Of a stretch of 64,000 nt of DNA, positions 22,471 to 35,325 are shown piece after piece. The translations under genes and the position numbers were made by a program. This DNA comes from Lumbricus rubellus. Lineage: Eukaryota > Annelida > Clitellata > Crassiclitellata > Lumbricidae. Where the stretch lies: assembly GCA_945859605.1 (NCBI GenBank), contig OX243815.1, positions 23,166,684-23,230,683 on the forward strand, in the 5' to 3' direction. The notes beneath the pieces were generated by a model. It searched no databases. It saw nothing but the letters and a program-made list of their open reading frames with translations, and was not told the DNA's origin. Position 1 is the stretch's first letter; every line of letters starts with the position of its first letter.

Positions 22471-23504
22471 ATCGTCAAAGTTACTAAATAGGATGCAATC
22501 AACAGTTTCAATGAGTTCAGTAACGTGTGCTGTTGTGCAGTATTTTTAAAATTCAAATTATCAAATAAACCAAATTTATTACTACTTTGAAGACAGATCT
22601 ACAGTTGTTGGTTCAATGATTTTGAAGACAGAGAAACGTAGTGAGTCAAGTTTTTACATGTCACCTACAATAGCCGCAAATAAAAAAATAGACAAATCAA
22701 TGACCCTCTATTCTCATGAAAAGAGGTTTTAGGACTTTGATTTACTTACAATGACTTTTATGGAGCCGTTATTTCAATGGCAAGAGCAGGGATTTATAAG
22801 GAATCTTTATAACTGCACATTTCCTTCTTACTCTTCCCATCCCCCATGCATGATAAATTACTCCTAATCGGAGCGCAATGACCTCTTTGTTTAGTTTTCA
22901 CTGCACATCAGTGCTTCTACAAGTACACATGCAGATTCGTTTGGAGCTGCACATTTTGTGTAGCCTACAACTGCACGTTGAAAAAGACCTGTTGATGACT
23001 ACATCTATGACCTGCAACTAATGAGTACATTCCGATTTAAGAAGTCTATTTGTATCCATGCCCTGTCCTACAATCAGCATTTGGCTTGAGATACCTGTTC
23101 CACTTGCACTCTACTTGTACCCTACTCAGCTGTAATGAGTAAACTGACTGCAAACTTTCTCTGTGGGAATGTGAGACGGTGAGGGAGAGGACAGGCCATC
23201 ACACGCCGTCATAATTATGCTGAGGCTGAGTAAATGAAGTCGCTAACACTTCATAGTTCATACCATTGGCCACCTCCCAGACTATAGTTCAAAGGACTGC
23301 TCTCTTCTGCATGCTTCTTCTCCTGTTCATGAACACTTAAGACTAAGATTCTGGAAGGCCTGGTGTTTTTCAAATTGGGAAACTCAATAGCCTACAACTC
23401 CCGACGATGAAGCCTCCAATCTACCCGAGAGCCTAACCACTAGGGCAGCCTACAATGACTATATCCTATACTAGCCTATAACCCTATAGCTAGAGGAATA
23501 AGAC
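22471..23504. other. Intergenic DNA with one 'GTGCAG' repeat copy
   Basis: No gene. The segment 22790-22990 is a minus-strand copy of the four-member repeat. This interval lies downstream of the protamine-like gene's poly(A) signal. Confidence 0.5.
22790..22990 (-). repeat. Interspersed 'GTGCAG' repeat, copy 2
   Basis: Reverse-complement match to the copies at 17567 and 40783: 'ataactgcacatttccttc' through 'acaactgcacgttgaaaaa'. More diverged than those copies. Confidence 0.7.
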
Positions 23505-23523
23505 AAGTTATTTCTTTTCAACG

Positions 23524-23529
23524 TTTATT
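23524..23529 (-). terminator. Poly(A) signal AATAAA of the protamine-like gene
   Basis: Canonical AATAAA on the minus strand about 146 bp after the stop codon at 23675. This implies a short 3' untranslated region. Confidence 0.6.
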
Positions 23530-23674
23530 GATCGAACATTAATAGACTTCATCGATCTGGTATTTTAAATTAGTTCGCAGACGACAGTTCATCTGTTGCT
23601 GTCGCTCGGGTCTTTCCCGTCTTCAGCGTAGAAGGAGGAGGCAGACGCCCTCCCGATCGTAGCAGCGTCGTCGT

Positions 23675-24284
23675 CTAGTGGCGTCGGCGACGTCGTCGGC
23701 GGCGTCCGTGGCTTCGTCGGCGACGGCTGCGGCGGCGACGGCTTCTTCCCCGTCCGCGGCGTCTCCGTCTCCGTCGCGAAGGAGTCGCTCCCTCGTCATC
23801 GTCGTCCTTGGCCGCCGCTGCTGCCGACGCTCCCCGCCGAGCGCTGCGAGACCTCGCCCTCCGTTTCGCTTCGACGTCCTCTCCCAGGTCTTCTTCCTGC
23901 GCAATCAAGAACAACAACACCCTGCCCTAAGAGAACGCCTTATAGGGCAACAATCCACTGAATCTAGGCTATATTAAAACAGGCCAGTGTCTAAGCTTAA
24001 CCGCTTAGACATCGGTCCGTATACAGGACTAGCAATAAAAAATCTAAACTAGACAAATCTAAATATAGATAAATCTAAATATAGATAAATACCAAATAAC
24101 CCTATTGAAATCTAATTAACCTTCAACTATCATTACTCCTATCTAAGGCCTACGATGGCCCGGTTCTCTTGTAAGTTTGACCCTTATGCTGGCCGAAGAG
24201 AGGCTGTCCGAGGACCGCTTCCCTTCGACCAGCATAAGCTATATAAGTCAAACTTACCAGTTCGAGATCTTCGTAGTCTTCCAT
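23675..24284 (-). CDS. Predicted two-exon gene for an arginine-rich, protamine-like basic protein
   Basis: Exon 1 codes from ATG at 24284 to 24258 (nine codons, MEDYEDLEL) and ends in a consensus donor CTG|GTAAGT. The intron is 24257-23897. The acceptor follows a pyrimidine-rich GTTGTTGTTCTTGATTGCG tract and CAG at 23897, phase 0. Exon 2 runs 23896-23675. The predicted protein has 82 residues: an acidic N-terminus (1-18, Glu/Asp-rich), a linker with SRSARRG and poly-Ala, a KDDDDE patch, then a C-terminus that is almost all Arg with Ser/Gly. This composition fits sperm nuclear basic proteins (protamines) that condense DNA, with an acidic leader like the processed leaders of some pro-protamines. 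TATA, initiator, CCAAT and RFX-type boxes lie upstream. Alternatives are an RS-like protein, or an intronless frame from 23920 without the acceptor. No transcript evidence is available. Confidence 0.62.
24171..24257 (-). ncRNA. 87-nt hairpin beginning exactly at the 5' splice site (mirtron-like candidate)
   Basis: The first 87 nt of the intron fold back on themselves. GTAAGTTTGAC pairs with GTCAAACTTAC (11 bp), and CTTATGCTGGTCGAAG pairs with CTTCGGCCAGCATAAG (16 bp, one G-U). The arms are separated by a bulge, with a loop of about 24 nt. The hairpin sequesters the donor site. It could regulate splicing, be a 3'-tailed mirtron precursor, or be a palindromic insertion. Confidence 0.45.
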
Positions 24285-24323
24285 CCTCTTGTTGTTCTTC
24301 CGATCTTCTTCCAGCGTTGGAGG

Positions 24324-24486
24324 GACTGAGTGCCCTACGGGATCCCTCCCTTTTTATGACTTTCAGGCCGAAAACGAACCGATAGTATCCATTCATAGTG
24401 CAGCGTTGAGCACAATACGCTGCCATGGTAACCGGCCTGGAGCCAATCACAGCGCAGCTCCGAACACAATACGTTGCCTTGGTAAC
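24324..24486 (-). promoter_or_regulatory. Promoter of the protamine-like gene: Inr, TATA, CCAAT, two X-boxes
   Basis: On the minus strand the initiator TCAGTC lies at 24329-24324 (+1 A near 24327). A TATA-like ATAAAAA at 24357-24351 sits about 30 bp upstream. A CCAAT box (plus orientation) is at 24443-24447. Two RFX X-box-like sites are GCTGCCATGGTAAC (24419-24432) and GTTGCCTTGGTAAC (24473-24486); the second fits the full palindromic X-box consensus. RFX factors drive cilium and spermatid genes in animals, which would suit a sperm protein. Confidence 0.6.
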
Positions 24487-25480
24487 CAGATCTCAGGATG
24501 CGATTTTCGCTCGTCTTTGAATTAAGACGTTATCAGCTTACAAGGTACATGCCACAGCAAGACACTCGGTGATTTCAGCTAAAATGGTTGTGTTTTCGAA
24601 AATTAATTCTTAGCTTGACTTTTGAGTGACGCTTACAGAACAGAAGTTTGGAACTTATGATTACTGTTACGATTACGATTGAGCCTGTCATAGATATTGA
24701 ACATCTTAATAGGTTTTCTAAATACAAATACAAATACAAGCCACGGCGTAGTCTGCTGTTAAAAATAATTATCAAAGAGGGTCTGCTCCAAGTTATGCAG
24801 GCATAGGAAAAAACGCGACCGATATCGTGGCATGAATAATTTTGAGGAATTGAAGAAGGAATCGAATGCATGGGTAGCACTTTCTTTTAGAATAGAATCA
24901 ATGAAGGTCTTACCCTTCATGTGAAATTATTATGGGGAGGGGCCGACCAGTCTGCAAACACTGTCAAATATAGGTTTAGACCGTATAGAGCAGTTACTGA
25001 CAGGCTTTTAAAAGGAAATTTTATAACTGCACAGCCCCTTCTTTCCCTTCACATCCTCCATGGTATATAATATCACACCCAATCGGTTGACAATTGCCTT
25101 TTCAAATATTTTAACTGCACAGAAATGCTTAGAACTACAACTGCACAAATCCATTCGGAACTGCTCATTTTGTGTGCAACCGCACGTAAAAAATGCCGTG
25201 TGCCGCAAGAGAACTAGTCAACAGTCGCTTCTTCTTTTATGAATTTTTATCCGCTGAATGAAAAATGCAAAGTTTATTCTCGTGTATATATCGTAGGATA
25301 ATTGATTCGTGTGTTCTTCTCAAAGTCCGCGCAAATTATTTGTTGGCCAAACAACAAAAACTGGGCTAATAAGATGAGCAGCAATAATAAGAAACATTCA
25401 TCGATGTCGTTGTGTTGACCTACATATACATGTAATATTATGTTACAGCTGCGAGTGCTGTCAATGAGTATAGGATAAGT
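24487..25480. other. Intergenic DNA with one 'GTGCAG' repeat copy
   Basis: No gene supported. The segment 25005-25200 is a minus-strand copy of the four-member repeat. Confidence 0.5.
25005..25200 (-). repeat. Interspersed 'GTGCAG' repeat, copy 4
   Basis: Reverse-complement match: 'ttttataactgcacagccc', 'catcctccatgg', 'cattttgtgtgcaaccgcac'. Confidence 0.72.
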
Positions 25481-25665
25481 CTGTCTGTTTGTCTGGTAGT
25501 CAGCCTTTGTCTGTCTTCTGGTTGACCGTCTGTGTGTCTGTCTGTTTATGTGTATGTATGTCTGTTAGTCTGTCTGTCTGTATGTCTGTCTGTCAGTCTG
25601 CCTGTCTGTATATCTGTGTCTGTCCATCGGTCTGTCTGTCGGTCTGCCTGTCTATCTGTCTTATC
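25481..25665 (+). repeat. (TGTC)n microsatellite
   Basis: Imperfect TGTC, TGTA and TGCC tetranucleotides. Cys/Val/Ser frames over it are not genes. Confidence 0.92.
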
Positions 25666-25682
25666 TGCGCGTCCTCTGTCGT

Positions 25683-25967
25683 CCTGTCTCTGACATTGAA
25701 GCGCGTCGGGCCCTTCGCTCCGCTGCGAAGGGACAACTGCTTGTTCCACGGGCTCGCTTAGCTACCAGACAGCGCCGAGCCTTTTCGGTTGTGGGACCGT
25801 CAATCTGGAATGACCTCCTCCCAAACCTCCATTTCCTCCACCTGTCGAGTCAATCTTTATTTCTCAAGTCTCTTAAATCTTTTTTCTTTGGTCGTGGCTG
25901 GGCTGGGAGCGCCTCTGAGTAGTTTCTTGAAGAGGCGCTATATAAATTCTAGTAATGAATGAATGTC
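25683..25967 (+). pseudogene. 3' end of a LINE (CR1/L2-type) reverse transcriptase plus tail
   Basis: From 25683 an open frame reads to a stop at 25920-25922. It carries the characteristic C-terminal pattern of CR1/L2-like LINEs, 'RRAFSVVGPSIWNDLLP' followed by 'SLFLKSLKSFFF'. After the stop comes the tail 'gagtagtttcttgaagagg' 'cgctatataaa' and a (GAAT)n end. The 5' part is missing and replaced by a TGTC microsatellite. SINE family 1 shares this tail. Confidence 0.88.
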
Positions 25968-26802
25968 TGTCTCTCTCTCTCTATAATATATATAAATATA
26001 TATATTATCCGTCTACTTGTAAATTACACCAATGATGCTGACACCTACCAGGAACCTTATTTGGCATCGTTGTTTACGCCGTGGCCCACAAGTTACCCCC
26101 TTCTACCTTCCCCACGCAACCAGCCCCTCCCCTCCAGCAGTACCATTTTGAATTCACTGGCCAACTTGCAATAGAACCGACGTTTCCTTCATCACGGATC
26201 AGACTATAAAGAAGCGGATCTGCAGACGTGCATATCCGGCCCCCACCGGATGGGTCCTGCTCCCCTCCAACCCACAGTCCTTCCCCCCCTTTCTCTGTCT
26301 GTTTAGTTTCCTCCCTTCATCCGCTCCGTTCCCCCCATCTAGCGGCTAAAAGCAGAGACAGATTAGGACGCGTCTCAGTGGCACCATCTAGTGGTTCTAT
26401 TTTTATAGCGTAGCAGACGATCATTTCTAATTTGATTGCGAAACCGCGTTTTATGGCTGGACGGTTAAATCGGCTCTCACAGCTGCAGCAGCGGTCATTC
26501 TGATGTGGTCAGTGGTGAAATGGCCAGTCCATCGGTCAGCAAGTATGTGCTGCGTACATACTACATGTATATGTAATCGAGTAGTTGGTTTTTCCGCACG
26601 GTTCTACACTAGCCCTGCTGAGAGCAGATAAAACGGGTTGGGTCCGGCCAGGCTCGATTCAATTTACCGTAACTGCAGAGCGGCGGTCGTTTTTAAATTG
26701 ATAACAGACGAACAACGACGACGGTTATTATTGTGAGTCGATCGAGTTAGAAAGCCAATGATGACCGAGAAAACCAACAGAATGCATGAACGATGTAGTT
26801 CC
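25968..26802. other. Intergenic DNA, no gene seen
   Basis: Short frames only. A Pro/Ser-rich plus frame at 26228-26413 is without support. Confidence 0.45.
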
Positions 26803-27152
<350 letters not shown>

Positions 27153-27627
27153 GATTCAACCAAAAATACCGTCCACGCCGTGTGTAGAATTGCACGCAGA
27201 CTGCATGCCACGTGGGACCAGCCGAGACTTCGCGGTTGCAAGCAAATCTGTGAACATGAATGTTACTCGCGCATAATAAAGACCATGTAATGGAACGAAG
27301 GAGGTAATTAAGTACACGCAGGCTCCCCAGTGCTTTGCTCTAAATACAAATATGGCCAGTATGTCATTGATGAGTATTCTACTCAGTGTTGCTATTTTTT
27401 CAAATCTGGCATGCTGTGAGAACTGTATTCCCTATTTTTCTGAAACTTTTTATGTTAAGTTGTATTTGTGAAGTTCGTAGAGTATAGGCATACAGTAGCC
27501 TATTTTAGAAGCAAACTGCATATCTGAGGTTGTGTTATTTCTGTCGTAGCGTTTCTATGATGATACTCTGGCTTCCATGCGCATCAGTCGCCATTTTCCC
27601 GCTCGTTCTTTATATGACTATGTCTGC

Positions 27628-27631
<4 letters not shown>
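27153..27631. other. Intergenic DNA, no gene seen
   Basis: Short unsupported frames only. Confidence 0.4.

Positions 27632-27680
<49 letters not shown>
27632..27680 (+). repeat. (TC)n microsatellite
   Basis: Pure TC dinucleotides. Confidence 0.97.
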
Positions 27681-27683
<3 letters not shown>

Positions 27684-27983
27684 GTTTCGCTCTCCCTTTT
27701 CTTTTCATTTTGTTTTATCTAGTTTTCATATCGAACTTTAAAAAAAACGCATTAGACAAGAACAATTACCCACTTCACATGAAGAAGAACACTAACATAA
27801 AATAACATAGCCGCATTTAACTAATAGGCCTATAGTAATATTAATGATGATGATGACGATGATAACGATAATAATACTGATAATAATTGCAATAATTCTA
27901 ATAATTGTTATTATTATTATTATTATTATTAATTATGAAAATCGCAAGAGAAGAAAAATGAGCAAAAGAGTTTGAGCTAACCC

Positions 27984-29927
<1,944 letters not shown>

Positions 29928-31141
29928 CACCGTGATTTAAAAAAAACTAAGCCAAATTGTTTTTCTTATATCTCTAATGCCTGATAACATATCACGCTAA
30001 AATTTTCCATTTATTTAGAGAATTGGACCAAGAATAAGATTCCAAAATTTCATGAGATAATGTTGAACGGATAAAAAGATACGACTATTTAAACTTCATA
30101 TGCCGAAATTGCTGTTTACAAGCAATTTTCTGTCAGATTCAATAAAAAGTAAGCCAAACTGTTTTTCTTATATCTCTAATGCCTAATAATTAATCATGCT
30201 GAAGTTTCCCAGATATTTAGAGAATTGAACCAAGAATAGGATTCCAAAATATCATGTCATAAAGTTGAACGGATAGAAAGATACGAATATTTAACTTCAT
30301 CACCAGAAATGTCAGTTTTCAGCATGTCTGTTATGGTGTTCGTTGAGGTTTCGATGCTTGATAGTTCCAAATTTTGGTCTTCAGGGATCCTGGAGTAAAA
30401 TTAACGAAGTATATTATCGCAATGTTCTGCTGTCACAACATCCTCCACCTGTTATCAGAAATCTATAGCCCCAGAAGGCTGTTTTCTTTTTCAACAGAAC
30501 AGCACCAGCCCACAGAGCCAAGGAAACCATCGAAATGCTGACAAGATAGACGCCAGACTTCGTTTCTCCCACATTATGGCCTCCGAACAACCCAGATTTG
30601 AATCATGTCGACTATAAAGTGTGGAGCACGCATGATGCAAAGCCGAGTCTAGCAGACAAATATCCATGATATAAACGATCTGAAGCAACGCTTGTTGAAA
30701 GTGTGGGGTGGCCTGGACAAGGATAATCGACGATGCTGTTGCCCAATGCATGGCGCCAGCGCTTCCAGGCTTGCGTGCAAGCAGGAGGAGGACATTTTGA
30801 GCATTTTGTTTAATTAAAAAATCAAACCATACTGTTGGGTCATATTGTTAGTTCAATTCTCTACATATCTGGAAAATTTTAGAATGATTAATCATTAGGC
30901 ATTAGAGATAATAAGGAAACATTTTATTGAATCTGACAGAAAATTGCTTGTAAACTGCAATTTCGGCATATGAAGTTTAAATATTCATATCTTTTTATCC
31001 GTTCAACTTTATCTCATGAAATTTTGGAATCATAATCTTGGTCCAATTCTCTAAATAGTTGGAAAATATTAGCTTGATATGTCATTAGGCATTAGAGATA
31101 TATGCAAAACAATTTGGCTTAGTTTTTTTTGAATCACGGTG
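29928..31141 (+). mobile_element. Tc1/mariner-type transposon relic with long TIRs
   Basis: The left end CACCGTGATTTAAAA and right end ...TTTTTGAATCACGGTG are inverted, flanked by TA on both sides (29926-29927 and 31142-31143). The inverted repeats are about 200 bp and extend further as an internally duplicated unit (29928-30130 and 30131-30300; right arm 30815-31141). The middle holds the 3' part of a mariner transposase. The TA duplication and transposase signature together fix the superfamily. Confidence 0.9.
30325..30811 (+). pseudogene. Broken mariner-family transposase, C-terminal part
   Basis: Across frames the plus strand shows mariner hallmarks: 'APAHRAKETIEML', 'SPTLWPPNNPDLN', 'VDYKVW', and an end reading 'QACVQAGGGHFEHFV' before a stop. 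Frameshifts, in-frame stops and a small deletion around the second catalytic aspartate (near 30495) inactivate it. The N-terminal DNA-binding region is absent. Confidence 0.85.
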
Positions 31142-31317
31142 TACATGTATATACTTTAGGTTTGAATAGAAATGATCGGCTGGTAGGATGGATCAACGAT
31201 GCATATGATTCAGATGCAGTCGTTGTGTCCTACTACTAATCCGAGAAATCAGTAGAACGAGGAAGACGTGTGTCCATCCACATACATCACACTTCGTTCC
31301 GTATTAATGCGCCTCCC

Positions 31318-31327
31318 TTGTGTGTGC

Positions 31328-31362
<35 letters not shown>

Positions 31363-31540
31363 TGTGCGTGCGTGTGTGTGTGTGTGTGTGCGCGCGTGTT
31401 TGTGTGTGCGCGTGTGTGTGTGCGCAGTGCGCACGTGTGTGTGTGTGTGCGCACGTGTGTGTATGTGTGTGTGGGGGGGTGTGCGTGTGTGTTTGTGCGT
31501 GTGCGTGTGTGTGTGTTTGCATGCGTGTGTGTGGACGTGC
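31318..31540 (+). repeat. (GT)n microsatellite, 220 bp
   Basis: GT repeats with GC and TT interruptions. Cys/Val-rich and His/Thr-rich frames here are artefacts. Confidence 0.97.
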
Positions 31541-33850
31541 GTTATTTATGTGGCGCCAGTGCACTCTGTGGATTCCGTAGCCAGCGTCAGTAAGAGCAGC
31601 CAGCCATTAATCATAAATCACACGCCCCGTTGGCTGGCTTCCGTTCGTTCGTTCGTCTAAGGCTCTAAGCGGCCTGCAACAGTGACGACACACATAAAAG
31701 GGAGCCTCACCGGGTATCGACTTCCAACACTAGCGCCCTCTATCACCAGAATTTATTACCCGTTACCAGTTCATATAGCCAGCGCTTTATGTGTTTCGAA
31801 GAAGATAGTCATGACCGGTCTAAGACATTGACCTTGTAACCTCTTCAGACGAAGTGACGCCATTGCAACATTTAAATCTCATTTTGGTTCACTTTCAAAC
31901 GACGACCGATTATAATAGACCCATATGTCATGCAAAGAAACGTGGGTTACCAGTTTGGGAGGAAACTAAACTAACGGATAAGGATAAAGTAGACCTAACT
32001 CGCAGTTTTGCCGGTCGTTCTCAGTACGGTAACTCAGAAGTAATTTTTACGTCATTTTAAGCTCTTTAGGGGGACTAGCCTACTAGGGCTCTCCCAGCCC
32101 GATCGCATATAGCCTATGCAATGTATTGTATGCATGTAAGCATTTATAGAACGCATTTCAAATTCCAAACCTTCCAAATTGCAGACTTGTCACGTCCACA
32201 TAGATATGTCTTCCAATTAACCATTTTGTTTCTTTAACAGTAGTTCTACTTTATGTTCTCTCCGCTCTTCATTCCACATCGATTACTAAGAACCGCAGCA
32301 GCAGATCTCAAACAGATTAACAGATCACATAATTATTCGCTTTGCGTCATTCATCTGCAGCCACGCCAGCAGATGTCGCTTTCGTGGTCGCTATGGTAAT
32401 TAATGTGCATTTATTTACTGCTTGAATAGATCATCTGCGTAAATTTATCTAGCCCTGCAATCTACATGGAATGCAATAATGGATGGCGTGGATCAATTGC
32501 GCAGTTGTTAGGCTTATACTTGCATCGGGGGACGTCAACATGGAGAGACTTCAACTTCATGATAGATAGGCCTACCATGGCTACCCCCCATAAACATATC
32601 ACTGCGAAATTAAACGTGACGCTGCTGATTCAACCTTGGAAGAATTTATATATGAATTCCAATGCAAATCACCAACATTTCTCAGCAACACACAAATGCT
32701 ACACGTCAGGGAGAGACACCAGCTTCTTTATCATCGGCTCTGTATAATGAAAATAAGTCCGAAAGATGCGTGAATGGTGAGATGGAGAGATTAGAGCGGG
32801 AGAGAGGAAAGCCATGGAGGTTATCTTATAACAGAGTATGGCTATAGTACAATGTCCCATTTGCAAATTGGACCGAGGTTCGGGGTAGGAAGGCAATATC
32901 AAACGTGATGAGAATAAATTCTTCGGTGGAATACACGACAGTCGCGGGGAAGAAAGATGTATATACTGTCTTGAGATTATAGCCTACTTCCCCGACTGTG
33001 GTGCAAAGATTCATAAATAACTGTGTGGAGCTGTAACGCGTGCCTGGCAATAATATAGGATTTTGGCGTCAAATAAGGAACGATTGCTCAAATATCATAA
33101 TATGCGTTATCGTCGCATAATTGATTAGATTGAATATATTTTCGTTTTTCTTCCACTCTCTCTGTCTCCACTAGAGACTTTTCGACAGCGGATGTTTGTC
33201 ATGTGGATCTACTATGTTTATTGTTTAATATACGAGGAATCCATTTGGCCGACTTTCAACGAGAGACGAGAGAAAGTCGGCAGACTGAGGAGGTCACGCA
33301 CTACAAACGGAGGAAGTAATAGTAATAAAACGATGTTGATCCCAACTCTTAATAGGAATCAAACGATGTTGATTCCAACGCTTAATAGGATGAAATAGGA
33401 TACTCGCGTTGCATCCAATTACTCTTTATAAAGATTGAATCTTCACCGCTGCCGCCGCGGACACAAGACTTGCATCGCATCGCAAGTTAATTTACCCGAG
33501 GCGAGTCTCTCTCATGACGACGAGTTTAATTAAGATTTTGAGGAAGAGACCTATACGGTGAAAACGGAGCTGCAATAATATAACGACGACTCGCATCTCG
33601 TTCGATGCTCTTAGAATAGAACTCGTCCGTCGTCGTTGAAAAGTCTCTCGAGGCGACTATAGGGAGCGGAAGAAAAACGCCCGTATGCAAATTTCATGCG
33701 GCATCTGATCGGTGCGTCTGCGTCCTCGGGGGTTCGGTATATGTACAGGGAAGGCGGGGATCTTTGCACGACCAACAATGGCGGCTGTGTTCGTCATAAC
33801 TATAGGAGAGAGAGAGTCATTTGGATGCGGGGCTGATGCGTTGGCGGCAT
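31541..33850. other. Intergenic DNA, no gene seen
   Basis: About 2.3 kb without a supported gene. A 26-bp unit with 'aaaacgatgttgatcccaac' recurs at 33328 and 33361 (short tandem duplication). Confidence 0.45.

Positions 33851-33925
<75 letters not shown>
33851..33925 (+). repeat. (ATC)n microsatellite
   Basis: ATC triplets, read as poly-His (plus) or poly-Asp (minus); not a gene. Confidence 0.97.
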
Positions 33926-33927
<2 letters not shown>

Positions 33928-34005
33928 CCGGAGCACACACATGCACAGATGGACACACAAGAGAGAAAATTGACAATCTGCTGACTGATGGAATTTGAGA
34001 GCAAA

Positions 34006-34099
34006 TGAATGTCTGCCTTGTCTGCCTTGCCTGACTGTCTGCCTGTCTGTCTGTCTGCCTTGTCTGGCTGTCCGCCTTGTCTGGCTGTCTGCTTGTCTG

Positions 34100-34146
<47 letters not shown>

Positions 34147-34410
34147 GCCTTGTCTGGCTGTCCGCCTTGTCTGGCTGTCTGCTTGTCTGCTTGTCTGTCT
34201 GTCTGTCTGTCTGTCTGCCTTGCATGACTGCCTGTCTGTTTGTCTGACTGTTTGCTTGTCTGCCTGTCTGTCTGCTTGTCTGCCTGTCTGTCTGTCTGCC
34301 TTGTCTGACTGTTTGCTTGTCTGTCTGTCTGCTTTGTCTGACTGTCTGCTTGTCTGTCCGTCCGCCCGCCTTGCCTGACTATTTGCTTGTCCGTCTGCCT
34401 ATCTGCTTGC
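34006..34410 (+). repeat. (TGTC)n tract with a higher-order repeat
   Basis: About 400 bp of TGTC/TGCC tetranucleotides. A block 'ccttgtctggctgtccgcc' recurs at 34058 and 34149, showing a larger repeat unit of about 90 bp superimposed on the tetranucleotide. Confidence 0.95.
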
Positions 34411-34689
34411 TTATCAGTGTCGAAGGCTGAGTCTGAATTCTGATAGTATGGAAAGAAAGATGGAAAGGAAAGAGTGAACGTCTAAAGTGCGAATGATAAG
34501 AAAGAAGGAAGGAAAGAAAGATGGGATGAAGAAGAATTGGAAGGAAACGGGAGAACAATAAATATATTGGAAAAAGAAGGAAGAAAATTGATCGACAGAA
34601 GTAAGGAATAATGAAAAAAGGATTGTGAGACAGAAAGAGCAGAGCAATGAAATAAAAAAGAGGAACTCTCGCTCGCCTGTCTTTCTGTC

Positions 34690-34910
34690 TGTGTGTATGT
34701 GTGTGTATGTGTGCGTACCTGCGTATGTGTGCGTATGTGTGCATATGCGTGCGTATGTGAGCGTATGTGTGCGTATGTGTGTGTCCGTGTGTGTGTGTGT
34801 CTGTGTCCGTGTGTGTGCGTATGTGTGCGTATGTGTGCGTATGTGTGCATTTGTGTGTGTCTGTGTGCGTCTGTGTGCGTGTGTGTGCGTATGTGTCCGT
34901 GTGTTTGTCT
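34690..34910 (+). repeat. (GTGTGC/GTAT)n repeat
   Basis: Repeats of 'tgtgtgcgta' type. Cys/Val and His/Thr frames are artefacts. Confidence 0.93.
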
Positions 34911-35195
34911 AGTGGATGTTTTCATCCACCACCGGTTTGTTCGTGTGCTGGATGACAACAAGAAGTCTATCTGCATAGTCCCGCATCACACGTATCCAGC
35001 TGGAAGCGATGGAGGGAGGAAGACCGCCATCATTTACGAACCAGGACTTAATCTGGCAGACGGGGGAGAGAGGGAGCTGTCTCTCCGGATGTGGAACGGG
35101 GGGAGGGGTCGAGGAGCCGGACGAAGGACGGAAGGGAGGAAGGAGACGGGTGTGTGGGTGGAGAACAGAGGGGGATGTAGAACACGCGCAGGTCA

Positions 35196-35325
35196 TGTAT
35201 ATATATGTATGTGTACATATATATATATGTGTGTGTGTGTATGTACGTATGTATGTATTTATATATGTGTATATATGTAATTATGTATGTATGTATGTAT
35301 ATATATATATATATGTATGCATTAT
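35196..35325 (+). repeat. (TATG/TATA)n repeat
   Basis: Imperfect TATG and TATA units. Confidence 0.93.

Noticed and set aside
23678..23977. Plus-strand Ala/Ser/Pro-rich frame over the GC-rich exon
   Set aside because: The minus strand has the splice sites, promoter and poly(A) signal; this frame is its shadow.
34693..35280. 195-codon plus frame passing out of a GT repeat
   Set aside because: The non-repeat part (from about 34918) has no recognisable domain and competing frames are equally open.
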